From Actinomycetospora sp. NBRC 106375 (GTDB lineage: Bacteria > Actinomycetota > Actinomycetes > Mycobacteriales > Pseudonocardiaceae): DNA of 64,000 nt. Each line of letters begins with the position of its first letter. Positions within the stretch are counted from its first letter, which is position 1. Shown here in pieces: positions 32,835-41,659 of the stretch. The notes under the pieces were generated by a model. That model had not been told where the DNA came from. It saw only the letters and a program-made list of their open reading frames with translations, and searched no databases. The position numbers were made by a program, and so were the translations under genes. The stretch covers positions 62,001 through 126,000 of the forward strand of contig NZ_BSTS01000004.1 in the NCBI RefSeq assembly GCF_030269665.1. Reading direction: 5' to 3'.

Positions 32835-32965
32835 CCAGGCCGCCCCCCGCCCCTACCTTCACCAGCCGTCCGGGACACGGCGGCCGGATCCCGCACGCCC
32901 GTTCGCGGCGCGTGCTGCTCGCACGCGCCCGGGATTCGGGCGACCAGCCCTGAGACGGGAGACCC

Positions 32966-34165
32966 ATGACCGCCGAGCCGACCCTCACGACGACCGACCA
33001 CGCGTTCCACGTCGAGGGCTACCAGAAGATCGACTACTCGCTCGTCGTCACCGCCGGGGTGTTCTCCCCCGCGAACACGGGGCTGGCCGACGCCTACCGC
33101 CCGTACGGGCGGTGCCTCGCGGTGGTCGACGCGACCGTCGCCGAGCTCCACGGCGACGCGATGCGGGCGTACTTCGACCACCACGGGATCGACCTCACGG
33201 TCTTCCCGATCGCGATCGACGAGGCCGACAAGACCATGCGCACCGCGGAGCGCATCATCGACGCCTTCGGTGACTTCGGGCTGGTCCGCACCGAGCCCGT
33301 GCTCGTCGTCGGCGGCGGCCTGACCACCGACGTCGCCGGCTTCGCCTGCTCGATCTTCCGGCGCGCGACCAACTACATCCGCATCCCGACCACGCTGATC
33401 GGGCTCGTCGACGCGAGCGTCGCGATCAAGGTGGCGGTCAACCACGGGAAGGCGAAGAACCGCCTCGGCGCTTTCCACGCCTCGCAGCAGGTGTTCCTCG
33501 ACTTCTCCTTCCTCGCGACGCTGCCGATCGAGCAGGTCCGCAACGGGATGGCAGAGCTGATCAAGATCGCGGTCGTCGGCAACGAGGGCATCTTCGAGCT
33601 GCTCGAGAAGTACGGCGAGGACCTGCTGGAGACGCGGTTCGGCCACCTCGAGGGCTCCCCGGAGCTGCGCGAGGTCACCGACCGGCTCACGTGGGACGCG
33701 ATCGAGACGATGCTGCGTCTCGAGGTGCCCAACCTCCAGGAGCTCGACCTCGACCGCGTCATCGCCTTCGGCCACACGTGGAGCCCGACGCTCGAGCTCT
33801 CCGGCGACGAGCCGTTCTTCCACGGCCACGCGATCAGCGTCGACATGGCGCTGTCGACCACGCTCGCGCAGCGCCGCGGCTACATCACCGAGGGCGCCCG
33901 GGACCGCGTCCTCGGGCTGATGAACCGGCTCGGCCTCTCGCTCGACAGCCCGCTGCTCACCCCCGAACTGCTGGCGAAGGCGACCGACTCGATCCTGCAG
34001 ACCCGCGACGGGAAGCTCCGCGCCGCGGTCCCCCGGCCGATCGGGACGACCCACTTCGTCAACGACCTCGACGCCGGCGAGCTCGCCGAGACGCTCGACG
34101 CCCACCGCGAGCTGTGCCGCGGCTTCACCCGCGAGGGCGCCGGCGTGGACACGTTCCGGCGATGA
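32966..34165 (+). CDS. sedoheptulose-7-phosphate cyclase (desmethyl-4-deoxygadusol synthase-like)
   Basis: A 399-residue member of the dehydroquinate synthase superfamily: NAD motif [49 protein letters not shown], metal ligands Glu in [11 protein letters not shown], His in [11 protein letters not shown] and His in [10 protein letters not shown]. It is longer than dehydroquinate synthase (about 360) and has the cyclase hallmarks. The three following genes match MysB, MysC and MysD types, so desmethyl-4-deoxygadusol synthase is the likely product; a 2-epi-5-epi-valiolone synthase cannot be excluded without diagnostic active-site alignment. Stop overlaps the next ATG. Confidence 0.85.
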   Translation: MTAEPTLTTTDHAFHVEGYQKIDYSLVVTAGVFSPANTGLADAYRPYGRCLAVVDATVAELHGDAMRAYFDHHGIDLTVFPIAIDEADKTMRTAERIIDAFGDFGLVRTEPVLVVGGGLTTDVAGFACSIFRRATNYIRIPTTLIGLVDASVAIKVAVNHGKAKNRLGAFHASQQVFLDFSFLATLPIEQVRNGMAELIKIAVVGNEGIFELLEKYGEDLLETRFGHLEGSPELREVTDRLTWDAIETMLRLEVPNLQELDLDRVIAFGHTWSPTLELSGDEPFFHGHAISVDMALSTTLAQRRGYITEGARDRVLGLMNRLGLSLDSPLLTPELLAKATDSILQTRDGKLRAAVPRPIGTTHFVNDLDAGELAETLDAHRELCRGFTREGAGVDTFRR

Positions 34166-34983
34166 ACGCGCCGCCCCGCCAGACCCCCCGCCCGGTCACC
34201 CCCGTCGGCCTCATCGCCCAGGCCCTGGACCGGGTCGCCGACGGGCTCGACGGCGTCGCCGGTGTCCCCGACGGCGTGCGCGACGAGCTGCGCCGGGCCC
34301 GCGAGCTCGCGGGCGGGCTCGACCCGTACCTCGAGGACGTCACGACACCCGAGTCCGCCGCGCTGGCCGCGCTCGCCGCGGACACCCGCGCCCACGACTG
34401 GTCCGCCCGCGACCCGGACGCCGTGTTCCTCGAGCAGGAGATGCTCTCCGGGCACGTCGAGGGCCAGGCGCTGAAGATGCTGGTGGGAGCCACCGGGGCC
34501 CGCCGGGTGCTCGAGATCGGGCTGTTCACCGGCTACTCGGCGCTGGCCATGGCCGAGGCGCTGCCCGCCGACGGTCGGCTCGTCGCCTGCGAGCTCGACC
34601 GCGAGGTCGCCGAGCGCGCCCTGCGGTCGTTCGCCGCCTCGCCCGCGGGCGGGCGCATCACCGTCGAGGTCGGCCCGGCCCAGCGCTCCCTCGCCGCGCT
34701 CGCCGCGGCCGGGGAGACGTTCGACCTCGTCTTCGTCGACGCCGACAAGGCCGGCTACGCGGGCTACGTCGCGACCCTGCTCGAGGACGGCCTCCTCGCC
34801 CCGGGCGGCCTGATCTGCGTCGACAACACCCTGATGCAGGGCGAGCCGTGGCGCACCGACGAGCCGGGGGCGAACGGACGGGCCATCGCGGACTTCAACG
34901 CGACGGTGGCCGCCGACCCGCGCGTCGAGCAGGTGGTCGTCCCGCTGCGCGACGGCCTGACCCTGATCCGCCGTGCTGCGTGA
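34162..34983 (+). CDS. O-methyltransferase of the MysB/CCoAOMT-like type
   Basis: A 273-residue class I O-methyltransferase: [36 protein letters not shown] (SAM motif I), [16 protein letters not shown] (divalent-metal Asp of the CCoAOMT group) and [13 protein letters not shown]. It would methylate desmethyl-4-deoxygadusol to 4-deoxygadusol. ATGA overlap with the cyclase and an 11-base overlap with the next gene indicate tight coupling. Confidence 0.85.
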   Translation: MNAPPRQTPRPVTPVGLIAQALDRVADGLDGVAGVPDGVRDELRRARELAGGLDPYLEDVTTPESAALAALAADTRAHDWSARDPDAVFLEQEMLSGHVEGQALKMLVGATGARRVLEIGLFTGYSALAMAEALPADGRLVACELDREVAERALRSFAASPAGGRITVEVGPAQRSLAALAAAGETFDLVFVDADKAGYAGYVATLLEDGLLAPGGLICVDNTLMQGEPWRTDEPGANGRAIADFNATVAADPRVEQVVVPLRDGLTLIRRAA

Positions 34984-36310
34984 CCGCCTGCGGCGCGTGG
35001 CCGTCCACGCCCCGAAGACCCTGGGAGCGCTGGCGCTGCTCACCGTCCCGCTGCCGGTGACGGCGGCGGTGACGGCGGCGGCACTGGCCCGCTCGGCCGT
35101 GGCGCCGCCGCCGCGTGCGCACGCCGCCGAGCCCCGGACCGTCCTGCTCACCGGCGGGAAGATGACCAAGGCGCTCGCGCTGGCGCGGGCGTTCCACGCC
35201 GCCGGGCACCGCGTGGTGATGGTGGAGTCCGCGAAGTACCGGTTCACCGGCCACCGGTTCTCCCGCGCCGTCGACGCGTTCCACGTCGTCCCCGAGCCGG
35301 GCGCGCCGGGCTACGTCACCGCGCTGCGCGACGTCGTCGTCGCGGAGGGGGTCGACGTCTGGGTGCCGGTGTGCAGCCCCGCCGCCAGCTGGCACGACGC
35401 GCAGGCCAAGCCGGTGCTCGCCGAGTTCTGCGAGGTGCTGCACCCCGACCCCCAGGTGCTGCGCATCCTCGACGACAAGGACCGGTTCGCCGAGGCCGCC
35501 GACACCCTCGGGCTGCCCGTGCCCGAGACCCACCGGGTCACCGAGCCCACCCAGGTCGAGGACTTCGACTTCGACGCCCACCCCGGCCCGTGGATCCTCA
35601 AGAGCGTCCCGTACGACCCGGTCGCGCGCCTCGACCTCACGACGCTGCCGCGCCCCACGGCCACGGCGACCGCCGAGGTCGCCCGGGCGAAGCCGATGTC
35701 GGACGACGCGCCGTGGATCCTCCAGGAGCTCGTGCCGGGCCGGGAGTACTGCACGCACGCGACAGTGCGCGAGGGCCGGGTCCAGGTGTGGGCGTGCTGC
35801 GAGTCGTCGGCGTTCCAGCTCAACTACGCGATGGTCGACAAGCCGGAGATCGAGGAGTGGGTGCGCCGGTTCGTCGCCGCGCTGCGCGTCACGGGGCAGG
35901 TGTCGTTCGACTTCATCGAGACCGCCGACGGGCGCCTGGTCGCGCTCGAGTGCAACCCGCGGACCCACTCCGCGATCACGATGTTCCACCGCGACGCCGA
36001 GGCGCTCGCCCGGGCCTACCTGTCCGACGTCGAGGGACCGCCGCTGACGCCGCACCCCGACAGCCGCCCCACGTACTGGCTCTACCACGAGCTGTGGCGG
36101 ATGCTGTCCCGTCCCTCGACGGCGCGCGAGCGGCTGCGCGTGATCCGCGCGGGCACCGACGCCGTCTTCGACCGCGACGACCCGCTGCCGTTCCTCCTGC
36201 TGCACCACCTGCAGATCCCGTCGCTGCTGCTGCGCAACCTCGTCACCGGGCGGCCGTGGATCCGGGTCGACGTCAACATCGGCAAGCTCGTCGAGCCGGC
36301 GGGGGACTGA
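34973..36310 (+). CDS. ATP-grasp ligase, MysC-like, with N-terminal membrane segment
   Basis: A 445-residue ATP-grasp protein. Residues about 14-42 form a hydrophobic segment (TLGALALLTVPLPVTAAVTAAALARSAV) as in MysC enzymes. Then come VLLTGGKMTKALALARAFHAAGHRVVMVES (N-domain), ILDDKDRFAEAADTLGLPVPET, the ATP-binding VPGREYCTHATVREG and metal-binding FDFIETADGRLVALECNPRTHSAITMF. MysC joins glycine to 4-deoxygadusol to make mycosporine-glycine. GTG start overlaps the methyltransferase end by 11 bases. Confidence 0.85.
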   Translation: MLRDRLRRVAVHAPKTLGALALLTVPLPVTAAVTAAALARSAVAPPPRAHAAEPRTVLLTGGKMTKALALARAFHAAGHRVVMVESAKYRFTGHRFSRAVDAFHVVPEPGAPGYVTALRDVVVAEGVDVWVPVCSPAASWHDAQAKPVLAEFCEVLHPDPQVLRILDDKDRFAEAADTLGLPVPETHRVTEPTQVEDFDFDAHPGPWILKSVPYDPVARLDLTTLPRPTATATAEVARAKPMSDDAPWILQELVPGREYCTHATVREGRVQVWACCESSAFQLNYAMVDKPEIEEWVRRFVAALRVTGQVSFDFIETADGRLVALECNPRTHSAITMFHRDAEALARAYLSDVEGPPLTPHPDSRPTYWLYHELWRMLSRPSTARERLRVIRAGTDAVFDRDDPLPFLLLHHLQIPSLLLRNLVTGRPWIRVDVNIGKLVEPAGD

Positions 36311-36311
36311 C

Positions 36312-37340
36312 GTGGCGCTCCGCCTGCTGCACCTCGCCGGGTCCGCGGTGAGCGACTTCCACGCCGACCTCTCGCTGACCTACGCCCGCGGCTGCCTGGC
36401 CGCGCACACCGACCCCGCGCGGTACGAGCACCACCCCGCCTACGTCTCTCCCGACGGGTGCTGGCGCTTCCCGGCGTCGTTCGCGCCCGACGCGATCGCC
36501 GCCGCCGTCGCGGTCGAGCCCGCCGACGCGCTGGCGTACCTCGGCCGGCTCGGCCTCGACGCCGTGCTCCCGCAGATGTTCTGCCTGCCCGGGATGACGT
36601 CCTACCGCGCGTTGTTCGACGTGCTCGGCGTGCGCGTGGTCGGGAACCCCGCGGAGGTCATGGCGATCGGGGCGCGCAAGGCGGCGGCGAAGGCCATGGT
36701 CGCGGCGGCCGGCGTCGACGTGCCCGCCGGCGAGGTCCTGCACCCCGGGCAACGTCCGACGGTCGCGCCGCCCGCGGTGGTCAAGCCCGAGGACGCCGAC
36801 AACTCGCTCGGCGTGACGCTCGTGCGCTCGGCCGACGAGTTCGACGCGGCCCTCGACGCGGCGTTCGCCCACGCCGACCGGGTGCTCGTCGAGGAGTTCG
36901 TCCCGCTCGGGCGCGAGGTCCGCTGCGGGATCCTGGACCGGGACGGCGAGCTCGTCGGGCTGCCCCTGGAGGAGTACCTCCTCTCCGGGGAACGTCCCGT
37001 GCGCGGGTACGCCGACAAGCTGGCGCCGTCCTCCGACGGCGGGCTGCGCCTGGTCGCCAAGGACAACCCCGACGTCGTGGTGGTCGACCCGGACGACCCG
37101 GTGACCGCCACGGTCTGGGACGTGGCGAAACGCGCGCACGTCGCGCTGGGCTGCCGGGACTACTCGCTGTTCGACCTGCGCATCGACCCCACCGGGCGTC
37201 CGGTGTTCCTCGAGGCCAGCCTCTACTGCTCGTTCTCGCCGGCCAGCGTCCTCGCGGTGATGGCGAAGGCCGGCGGGATCGAGCTGGACGAGCTGCTGGC
37301 CGGTGCGCTCCGCGCACGTGAGCAGTTCGGACCGCCATAA
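36312..37340 (+). CDS. D-Ala-D-Ala ligase-like ATP-grasp enzyme, MysD-like
   Basis: A 342-residue protein with D-alanine ligase features: AYLGRLGLDAVLPQMFCLPGMTSYRALFDVLGV, KAMVAAAGVDVPAGEV, PAVVKPEDADNSLGV (ATP site), VEEFVPLGREVRCGIL and the late FDLRIDPTGRPVFLEASLYCSFSPASV. MysD adds a second amino acid (Ser, Thr, Ala) to mycosporine-glycine to give disubstituted mycosporine-like amino acids. It starts 1 base after the MysC stop. The C-terminal nine codons and the TAA lie inside the hairpin 37302-37373, so the end of the protein is shaped by that element. Confidence 0.85.
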   Translation: MALRLLHLAGSAVSDFHADLSLTYARGCLAAHTDPARYEHHPAYVSPDGCWRFPASFAPDAIAAAVAVEPADALAYLGRLGLDAVLPQMFCLPGMTSYRALFDVLGVRVVGNPAEVMAIGARKAAAKAMVAAAGVDVPAGEVLHPGQRPTVAPPAVVKPEDADNSLGVTLVRSADEFDAALDAAFAHADRVLVEEFVPLGREVRCGILDRDGELVGLPLEEYLLSGERPVRGYADKLAPSSDGGLRLVAKDNPDVVVVDPDDPVTATVWDVAKRAHVALGCRDYSLFDLRIDPTGRPVFLEASLYCSFSPASVLAVMAKAGGIELDELLAGALRAREQFGPP

Positions 37341-37373
37341 CAGCCCGAACTGCTCACGTGCGCGCAGCGCACC
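37302..37373. terminator. long hairpin of the GTGAGCAGTT family spanning the mysD-like stop
   Basis: Inner arms GCGCACGTGAGCAGTTCGG (37312-37330) and CCGAACTGCTCACGTGCGC (37345-37363) are perfect. Outer arms GGTGCGCT (37302-37309) and AGCGCACC (37366-37373) extend the stem. The 14-base loop holds the gene's TAA (37338-37340). The core GTGAGCAGTT recurs in the hairpins at 46799 and 62650. Confidence 0.75.
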
Positions 37374-37390
37374 GATAGGATCAGTCGCCC

Positions 37391-37724
37391 GTGAGCTCCC
37401 CGTCCGCCCGCTTCGACGACGTGCACGCCGGGACGGCGCTGGCGTTCCCGCCGCCGTCCGAGGTGCTGGTGGAGACCACCGTCGCCTCCCTGGCCGTGCG
37501 CCTGACGGCGTGTGGTGCACCCCGCCCCTGCCGGCCGGCGCGCTGCCGGGCATCGAGCGGGCGGTGCGGCTCGAGCGCGGCGAGCTCACCGCGCGGACCC
37601 TGCACCCCGCCGACCTCCACCGCGCCGAGGGCATCGCCGTCCTCAGCTCGCTGCGCGGGTGGCGTCCCGCGACACTCGTCGGCGACGTCCCGACCAGCGA
37701 GCCGGCAGCCGACGAGGCGGCACC
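37391..37724 (+). pseudogene. collapsed pabB-pabC fusion (aminodeoxychorismate synthase/lyase) remnant
   Basis: From GTG 37391 the frame gives SSARFDD-type text (SSPSARFDDVHAGTALAFPPP), the N-terminus of actinobacterial PabB-PabC fusions. After SEVL it jumps to ETTVASLAVRL, a class IV aminotransferase motif close to the C-terminus, so several hundred codons of the PabB body are missing. Near 37504 one base is lost (CTGACGGCGTG where CTGGACGGCGTG restores frame). The sequence then continues one frame over as VWCTPPLPAGALPGIERAVRLERGEL and HRAEGIAVLSSLRGWRPATLV. No stop occurs before the convergent sigma gene. A non-functional remnant is the best reading. Confidence 0.8.
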
Positions 37725-38381
37725 TCAGCCGTGCGCCTCCGGGACCACGAGCGACGCCGGCCCGTCCGCCGCCGGCCCGTCCGCCGCCGGCCCGTGGAGA
37801 GCGGCGACGAGGTCGGCCCGCGCCCGGGCCACCCGGGAGCGGACCGTCCCGATCGGGCAGTCGAGCACCCGGGCGGTCTCGCGGTAGTCCAGCCCGAGGA
37901 TCTGGGTGAGGACGAACGCCTCGCGGCGGTCGTGGCCGAGCGTGTCGAGGAGGCGCTGCAGCACGACCCGCTCCGCGTGGTCGCCCGCCTCCGTCACCGT
38001 CGCGTCGTCGGCCCGGTCGGGGTCGTCGATCGGGGCGGCGGCGAGCACCGGGCGGCGCCGCGCGCGCCGCAGGTGGTCGGCGGCGACGCGCCGCGCGATG
38101 GCCAGCAGCCAGGTCCGCGCCGAGGCCTCGCCGCGGTAGGCCGGGAGCGCCGTGAACGCGCGCTCGTAGGTCTCCTGGGTCAGGTCGTCGGCGGCCGACC
38201 GGTCGGACAGGTTGGCGAGGAACCGCCACACCGCCGGCTGGGTCGCGGCGACGAAGGCCCGCGCGGCGTCTCGGTCGCCGGCCCGCGCGTTCAGGGCGTT
38301 CCGCGTCAGCTCGTCGGCGTTCTCCGCTGGGCCGGATGCCGGAGGCGGCCCGGCACCGTGGCAGTCGGAGGACACGGTCAC
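37725..38381 (-). CDS. ECF sigma factor (SigC-like)
   Basis: A 218-residue ECF sigma: region 2 FVAATQPAVWRFLANLSDRSAADDLTQETYERAFTALPAYRGEASARTWLLAIARRVAADHLRR and region 4 LDTLGHDRREAFVLTQILGLDYRETARVLDCPIGTVRSRVARAR. A Ala/Pro/Gly tail with repeated PAADG triplets ends it. GTG 38381 lies inside the palindrome GTCACGA-N6-TCGTGAC (38377-38396). The divergent DUF5134-PepSY-anti-sigma operon is the likely target and carries the probable anti-sigma. It resembles SigC-type factors whose neighbours handle copper. Confidence 0.88.
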   Translation of the reverse strand: MTVSSDCHGAGPPPASGPAENADELTRNALNARAGDRDAARAFVAATQPAVWRFLANLSDRSAADDLTQETYERAFTALPAYRGEASARTWLLAIARRVAADHLRRARRRPVLAAAPIDDPDRADDATVTEAGDHAERVVLQRLLDTLGHDRREAFVLTQILGLDYRETARVLDCPIGTVRSRVARARADLVAALHGPAADGPAADGPASLVVPEAHG

Positions 38382-38540
38382 GACATGCTTCGTGACCCGG
38401 CGCGCCCGGTCAAGGCCGGGATCCCGTCGCCGTGGTCACCCGCCACCGGCCCGACGGAATCGAGGGTCGCGGGAACCAGACCGGGATCGACGGCGACTAC
38501 CCCCACCGCGCCGACCCCGACGGCGCACCGAGGAGGTCCC

Positions 38541-39353
38541 GTGTTCCCCGTCGGACTGTCGATCGCGTTCACCATCGTGTTCCTCGCCACCGGCGCCTAC
38601 TCGCTCGTACGCTTCGCGCGGACGGTCGCCGTCCCCGGCGCCGCGGCCGGCGTCCGGGCGGTCGAGCTGCTGCACCTGCTGATGAGCATGGCCATGATCG
38701 CGATGGCGTGGGGGTGGACGGGCGGCCCGGCCACCGGCAGCGGCACCGTGCAGCTCGTCGTGTTCGGCGCGTTCACGCTCGTGCTGGGGACGCAGCTCGC
38801 GCGGGACCGGGCCCCCCGGGCGGCCTGCGCGTTCCACACCGTCATGGCGGCCGCCATGGTGTGGATGGTCGCGACCATGCCGCTGCTGATGGGGATGGGC
38901 GGTGGCGGCGGCACCGAGGCCGCGGACCATGCCGGCCACAGCGGTCACACCGCCGCCTCCGACGCGACGGCGGGGATGGCGGGGATGGCGGGGATGGCCG
39001 GGATGGCGCCCGGGACGGCCATGGCCCCACCCGCCGCGCCGGGCTGGGCGGTCGCCGGGACGTGGGTCGCGGTGGCCCTGCTGGTCCTGACCGCCGCGCC
39101 GGCCGCCGTCACCGCGGTCCGGACCGCCCGCGCTCGCCGGAACGCCCCGGCCGCCGGTCCGACCACACCGGTCGCGCCCGATGGTCCGGCCGCCGACGCT
39201 CCGGTCGCCGACGGGGCGGGCGCGGTCGCCGTGCTCGCCCGCCCCGCGCCGGCGCCGGACCTCGAGACCGACGCCGACGGCGGGCTCTACCCGGCCGCGT
39301 GCCACGCCCTCATGGGCGCCGGCATGGTCGTGATGCTGCTGGCGATGCTCTGA
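38541..39353 (+). CDS. DUF5134 membrane protein with His/Met-rich loop
   Basis: A 270-residue polytopic protein with five to six membrane segments (VGLSIAFTIVFLATGAYSLV, LHLLMSMAMIAMAWGW, LVVFGAFTLVLGTQL, MAAAMVWMVATMPLLMGM, WVAVALLVLTAAPAAV, and CHALMGAGMVVMLLAML at the end). A loop reads DHAGHSGHTAASDATAGMAG followed by MAG repeats (GGGATGGCG-type tandem units at about 38971-39010), giving His and Met typical of copper ligands. GTG 38541 follows AGGAGG. First gene of the operon divergent from the ECF sigma gene. Confidence 0.82.
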   Translation: MFPVGLSIAFTIVFLATGAYSLVRFARTVAVPGAAAGVRAVELLHLLMSMAMIAMAWGWTGGPATGSGTVQLVVFGAFTLVLGTQLARDRAPRAACAFHTVMAAAMVWMVATMPLLMGMGGGGGTEAADHAGHSGHTAASDATAGMAGMAGMAGMAPGTAMAPPAAPGWAVAGTWVAVALLVLTAAPAAVTAVRTARARRNAPAAGPTTPVAPDGPAADAPVADGAGAVAVLARPAPAPDLETDADGGLYPAACHALMGAGMVVMLLAML

Positions 39354-39387
39354 GCCGCTCCGCCCGGTCGCATCGAGAGGAGGACGG

Positions 39388-40833
39388 ATGTCCCAGGTCC
39401 TGACCGGCCCGCCGTCCGGCGACGCCGCGCCCGATTCCGAGCTGTCCCGCTCCGAGCCCGCCCGCCCGGGCGGTGCCGACTGGTGGTGGCGAGGCCTGCG
39501 CCCGCTGGTGCGCCGGCTGCACTTCTACGTCGGCCTGTTCGTCGGGCCGGTCCTGCTCGTGGCCGCGTTCACCGGGCTGCTGTACACGCTCACGCCGCAG
39601 CTCGACCAGATCGTCTACCGCGACGCGTTGCACGTCGCGCAGGTCACCGGGACCCCGCAGAGCCTGCAGACGCAGGTCGCGGCCGCGACGGCGGCCGTCC
39701 CGGGCGGCACCGTGACCGAGATCCGGCCGCCGGGCGAGCCCGACGGCACGACCCGCGTGTCGTTCGACGCGCCCGGCGTCCGCGAGGACTTCAGCAGGAC
39801 CGCGTTCGTCGACCCGTACACCGGGCGGGTCACCGCGGTGCTCGACACCTTCGGCGAGTGGCTGCCGCTGCGGGCGTGGTTCGACGAGCTCCACCGCACG
39901 CTGCTCCTCGGCGACGTGGGCCGGGTCTACACCGAGTTCGCGGCCAGCTGGCTCTGGGTGCTGGCGCTGTCAGGGCTGTCGCTGTGGGTCGTGCGCCGCC
40001 GCCGCAAGGCTCGCGTGCGCCGCACGCTGCTGCCCGAGACCTCCGCCGCAACCGGCAACCGGCTGCGCTCGTGGCACGGCGCGGTCGGGCTCTGGGCCGC
40101 GGTCGGGATGCTGTTCCTCTCGGCCACCGGCCTGACCTGGTCGCAGTTCGCGGGCGACAACGTCTCGTCCCTGCGCGAGAACCTCGACTGGACGACCCCC
40201 GAGGTCACCCAGACCCTGCCCCCGGGTCCCACGGCGGCACCGTCCGCTCCGGCCACCGACGTCGGCGCCACCTCCGACCGCGTCCTCGCGGCCACCCGCG
40301 CCGCCGGGCTCTCCGACCCGGTCGCGATCACCCCCGGCGACGCGGGCCAGGCGTGGACCGTCGCGCAGGTCCAGCGGTCCTGGCCGGAGAAGCGGGACGC
40401 GATGGCCGTCGACCCCGGGACCGGTCAGGTCGTCGACACCGTCCGCTTCGCCGACTGGCCGCTGGCCGCCAAGCTCGCGCGCTGGGGCGTCGACGCGCAC
40501 ATGGGGCTGCTGTTCGGCTGGGTCAGCCAGGTCTTCCTCGCCGCGCTCGCCCTCGGCGTGATGTGCATGGTCGTCTGGGGCTACCGGATGTGGTGGAAGC
40601 GCCGCCCCACCCGCGGTGGGCCTGCCGGTCCGCCCGGCGGGAGTCAGCGCCCCGGTGCCGGCGCGGTGATCGTCGTGGGGGTGGTCGCCGTCGTCGTCGG
40701 AGTGTTCCTGCCCCTGCTCGGGGTGTCGCTGCTCGCGTTCCTCCTCGTCGACGTCCTGCGCGGCGCGGTTCGCCGCCCGGAGGCGCCGTCCGATGGCCGG
40801 GACACGTCCCGATCGGGGAGCATGGCGCCGTGA
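39388..40833 (+). CDS. PepSY-associated transmembrane protein
   Basis: A 481-residue PepSY-TM family protein with membrane segments at residues about 48-70, 190-210, 228-250, 380-400 and 430-460. An extracytoplasmic part has the PepSY-like [41 protein letters not shown]. Conserved His residues occur at membrane edges ([52 protein letters not shown]), as in iron/copper-reductase-like PepSY-TM proteins. Operon with the DUF5134 gene; GTGA overlap with the next gene. Confidence 0.85.
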   Translation: MSQVLTGPPSGDAAPDSELSRSEPARPGGADWWWRGLRPLVRRLHFYVGLFVGPVLLVAAFTGLLYTLTPQLDQIVYRDALHVAQVTGTPQSLQTQVAAATAAVPGGTVTEIRPPGEPDGTTRVSFDAPGVREDFSRTAFVDPYTGRVTAVLDTFGEWLPLRAWFDELHRTLLLGDVGRVYTEFAASWLWVLALSGLSLWVVRRRRKARVRRTLLPETSAATGNRLRSWHGAVGLWAAVGMLFLSATGLTWSQFAGDNVSSLRENLDWTTPEVTQTLPPGPTAAPSAPATDVGATSDRVLAATRAAGLSDPVAITPGDAGQAWTVAQVQRSWPEKRDAMAVDPGTGQVVDTVRFADWPLAAKLARWGVDAHMGLLFGWVSQVFLAALALGVMCMVVWGYRMWWKRRPTRGGPAGPPGGSQRPGAGAVIVVGVVAVVVGVFLPLLGVSLLAFLLVDVLRGAVRRPEAPSDGRDTSRSGSMAP

Positions 40834-41129
40834 ACTGCCTGCGCTGCCGCCGCCTGACCTCGGCCGAGCTCGACGCCGAGGCCACGACCGACGAGCTGGC
40901 CGAGGCCCGTGCCCACCTCGCGGACTGCGCCGCGTGCCGGGAGCACCGCGAGCGCTCCGCGGCGGTGAGCCGGCTCGCCCGCGCGGCGGCGACCGAACCC
41001 GCCCCCGACCTCGTCGACGCGATCCTCGACCGGGTGCTGCCCGTACGGGCGGGCTGCGGGTGCCCCTCGACCTGCGGGTGCGGGTGCCAGGCCGGGCGGC
41101 CGTGCCAGTGCAGCCCGCAGGTGGCCTGA
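40830..41129 (+). CDS. ZAS-type anti-sigma-like protein with metallothionein-like Cys tail
   Basis: A 99-residue protein. The N-terminal part has [17 protein letters not shown]...[15 protein letters not shown], containing the HxxxCxxC zinc anti-sigma motif. The C-terminal 20 residues are Cys-rich ([19 protein letters not shown], seven Cys), a pattern of small metallothioneins. No membrane segment, so a cytosolic sensor is likely. GTG 40830 overlaps the PepSY stop. It is the probable partner of the ECF sigma factor at 37725, with the Cys tail suggesting direct metal (copper) sensing. Confidence 0.78.
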   Translation: MNCLRCRRLTSAELDAEATTDELAEARAHLADCAACREHRERSAAVSRLARAAATEPAPDLVDAILDRVLPVRAGCGCPSTCGCGCQAGRPCQCSPQVA

Positions 41130-41131
41130 CC

Positions 41132-41506
41132 CGGAGGGCGATCAGGTCGCCCGCGCGGTCCCAGGGCCTCGACGCAGGCGGTCGCGGAGCGCGAGTGGAC
41201 CGCGCAGTGCGGGTGGTGGTCGGCGTGGGCGCCGCAGGCCTGGGCGCTCTCACGGCAGGCCGTCGTCGCCGCGTCGAGCGCCGCGGAGACGGCGGGGTCG
41301 TCGAGGGCTCCGTGCCGGGCCAGGACGCGCTCGGCCGCGCCGCAGAGGTCGGCGCAGTCGAGGGCGTGCCGGACCTCCTCCGCCATGCCCCCGATGTCGA
41401 TCATCGATCCCGCGCAGGCGGTGCTCACGCGCCCGCACTCGGCGAGCGCCGCCAGTGCCGTGTCCATAGCGGTGGAGACCTGGGTGCGGTCGGTCGTGTC
41501 GGCCAT
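41132..41506 (-). CDS. four-helix-bundle copper-binding (Csp/DUF326-like) protein, 3' end unresolved
   Basis: From ATG 41506 the frame reads [20 protein letters not shown] then [37 protein letters not shown] and [20 protein letters not shown], the Cys/His-studded helices of Csp copper-storage proteins. The usual final CxxC-containing helix is not recognisable; the frame passes the hairpin at 41136 with no stop and continues to 40523, across the convergent gene. A stop at 41142 (TGA) is one frame away. Either a frameshift in the last helix or a sequence error has removed the natural end. Confidence 0.65.
41136..41152. terminator. hairpin GGGCGA-TCAGG-TCGCCC between convergent genes
   Basis: Perfect 6-bp arms directly behind the anti-sigma-like gene stop (41127-41129). 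On the minus strand its loop contains the out-of-frame TGA at 41142 that would suit the end of the Csp-like gene. Confidence 0.5.
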
Positions 41507-41532
41507 GGTTCGTCGACCCCTTCGTCGGGACG

Positions 41533-41552
41533 CGTCCACGGGCCCGTGGACG
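41533..41552. promoter_or_regulatory. 20-bp perfect palindrome upstream of the Csp-like gene
   Basis: CGTCCACGGGCCCGTGGACG, a perfect palindrome 27 bases upstream of the Csp-like ATG and 108 bases before sodA. The position suits a repressor site for the Csp-like gene. An AAGTTGCAAGTT double repeat lies further along at 41577-41588. Confidence 0.5.
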
Positions 41553-41659
41553 ACGAGGAGTGTCCCGCGAGTGTCAAAGTTGCAAGTTCTGGGCAACAAC
41601 ATCACGCTGGCCCTTCAGCGTTGTCTGCACCTGCCGACCCTCGGACGGGAGAACACCCG

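Noticed and set aside
38377-38396. GTCACGA-N6-TCGTGAC palindrome as operator of the ECF sigma gene.
   Set aside because: It overlaps the sigma start codons (alternative GTG codons), so it could be a consequence of coding; single occurrence and no support from a second site.
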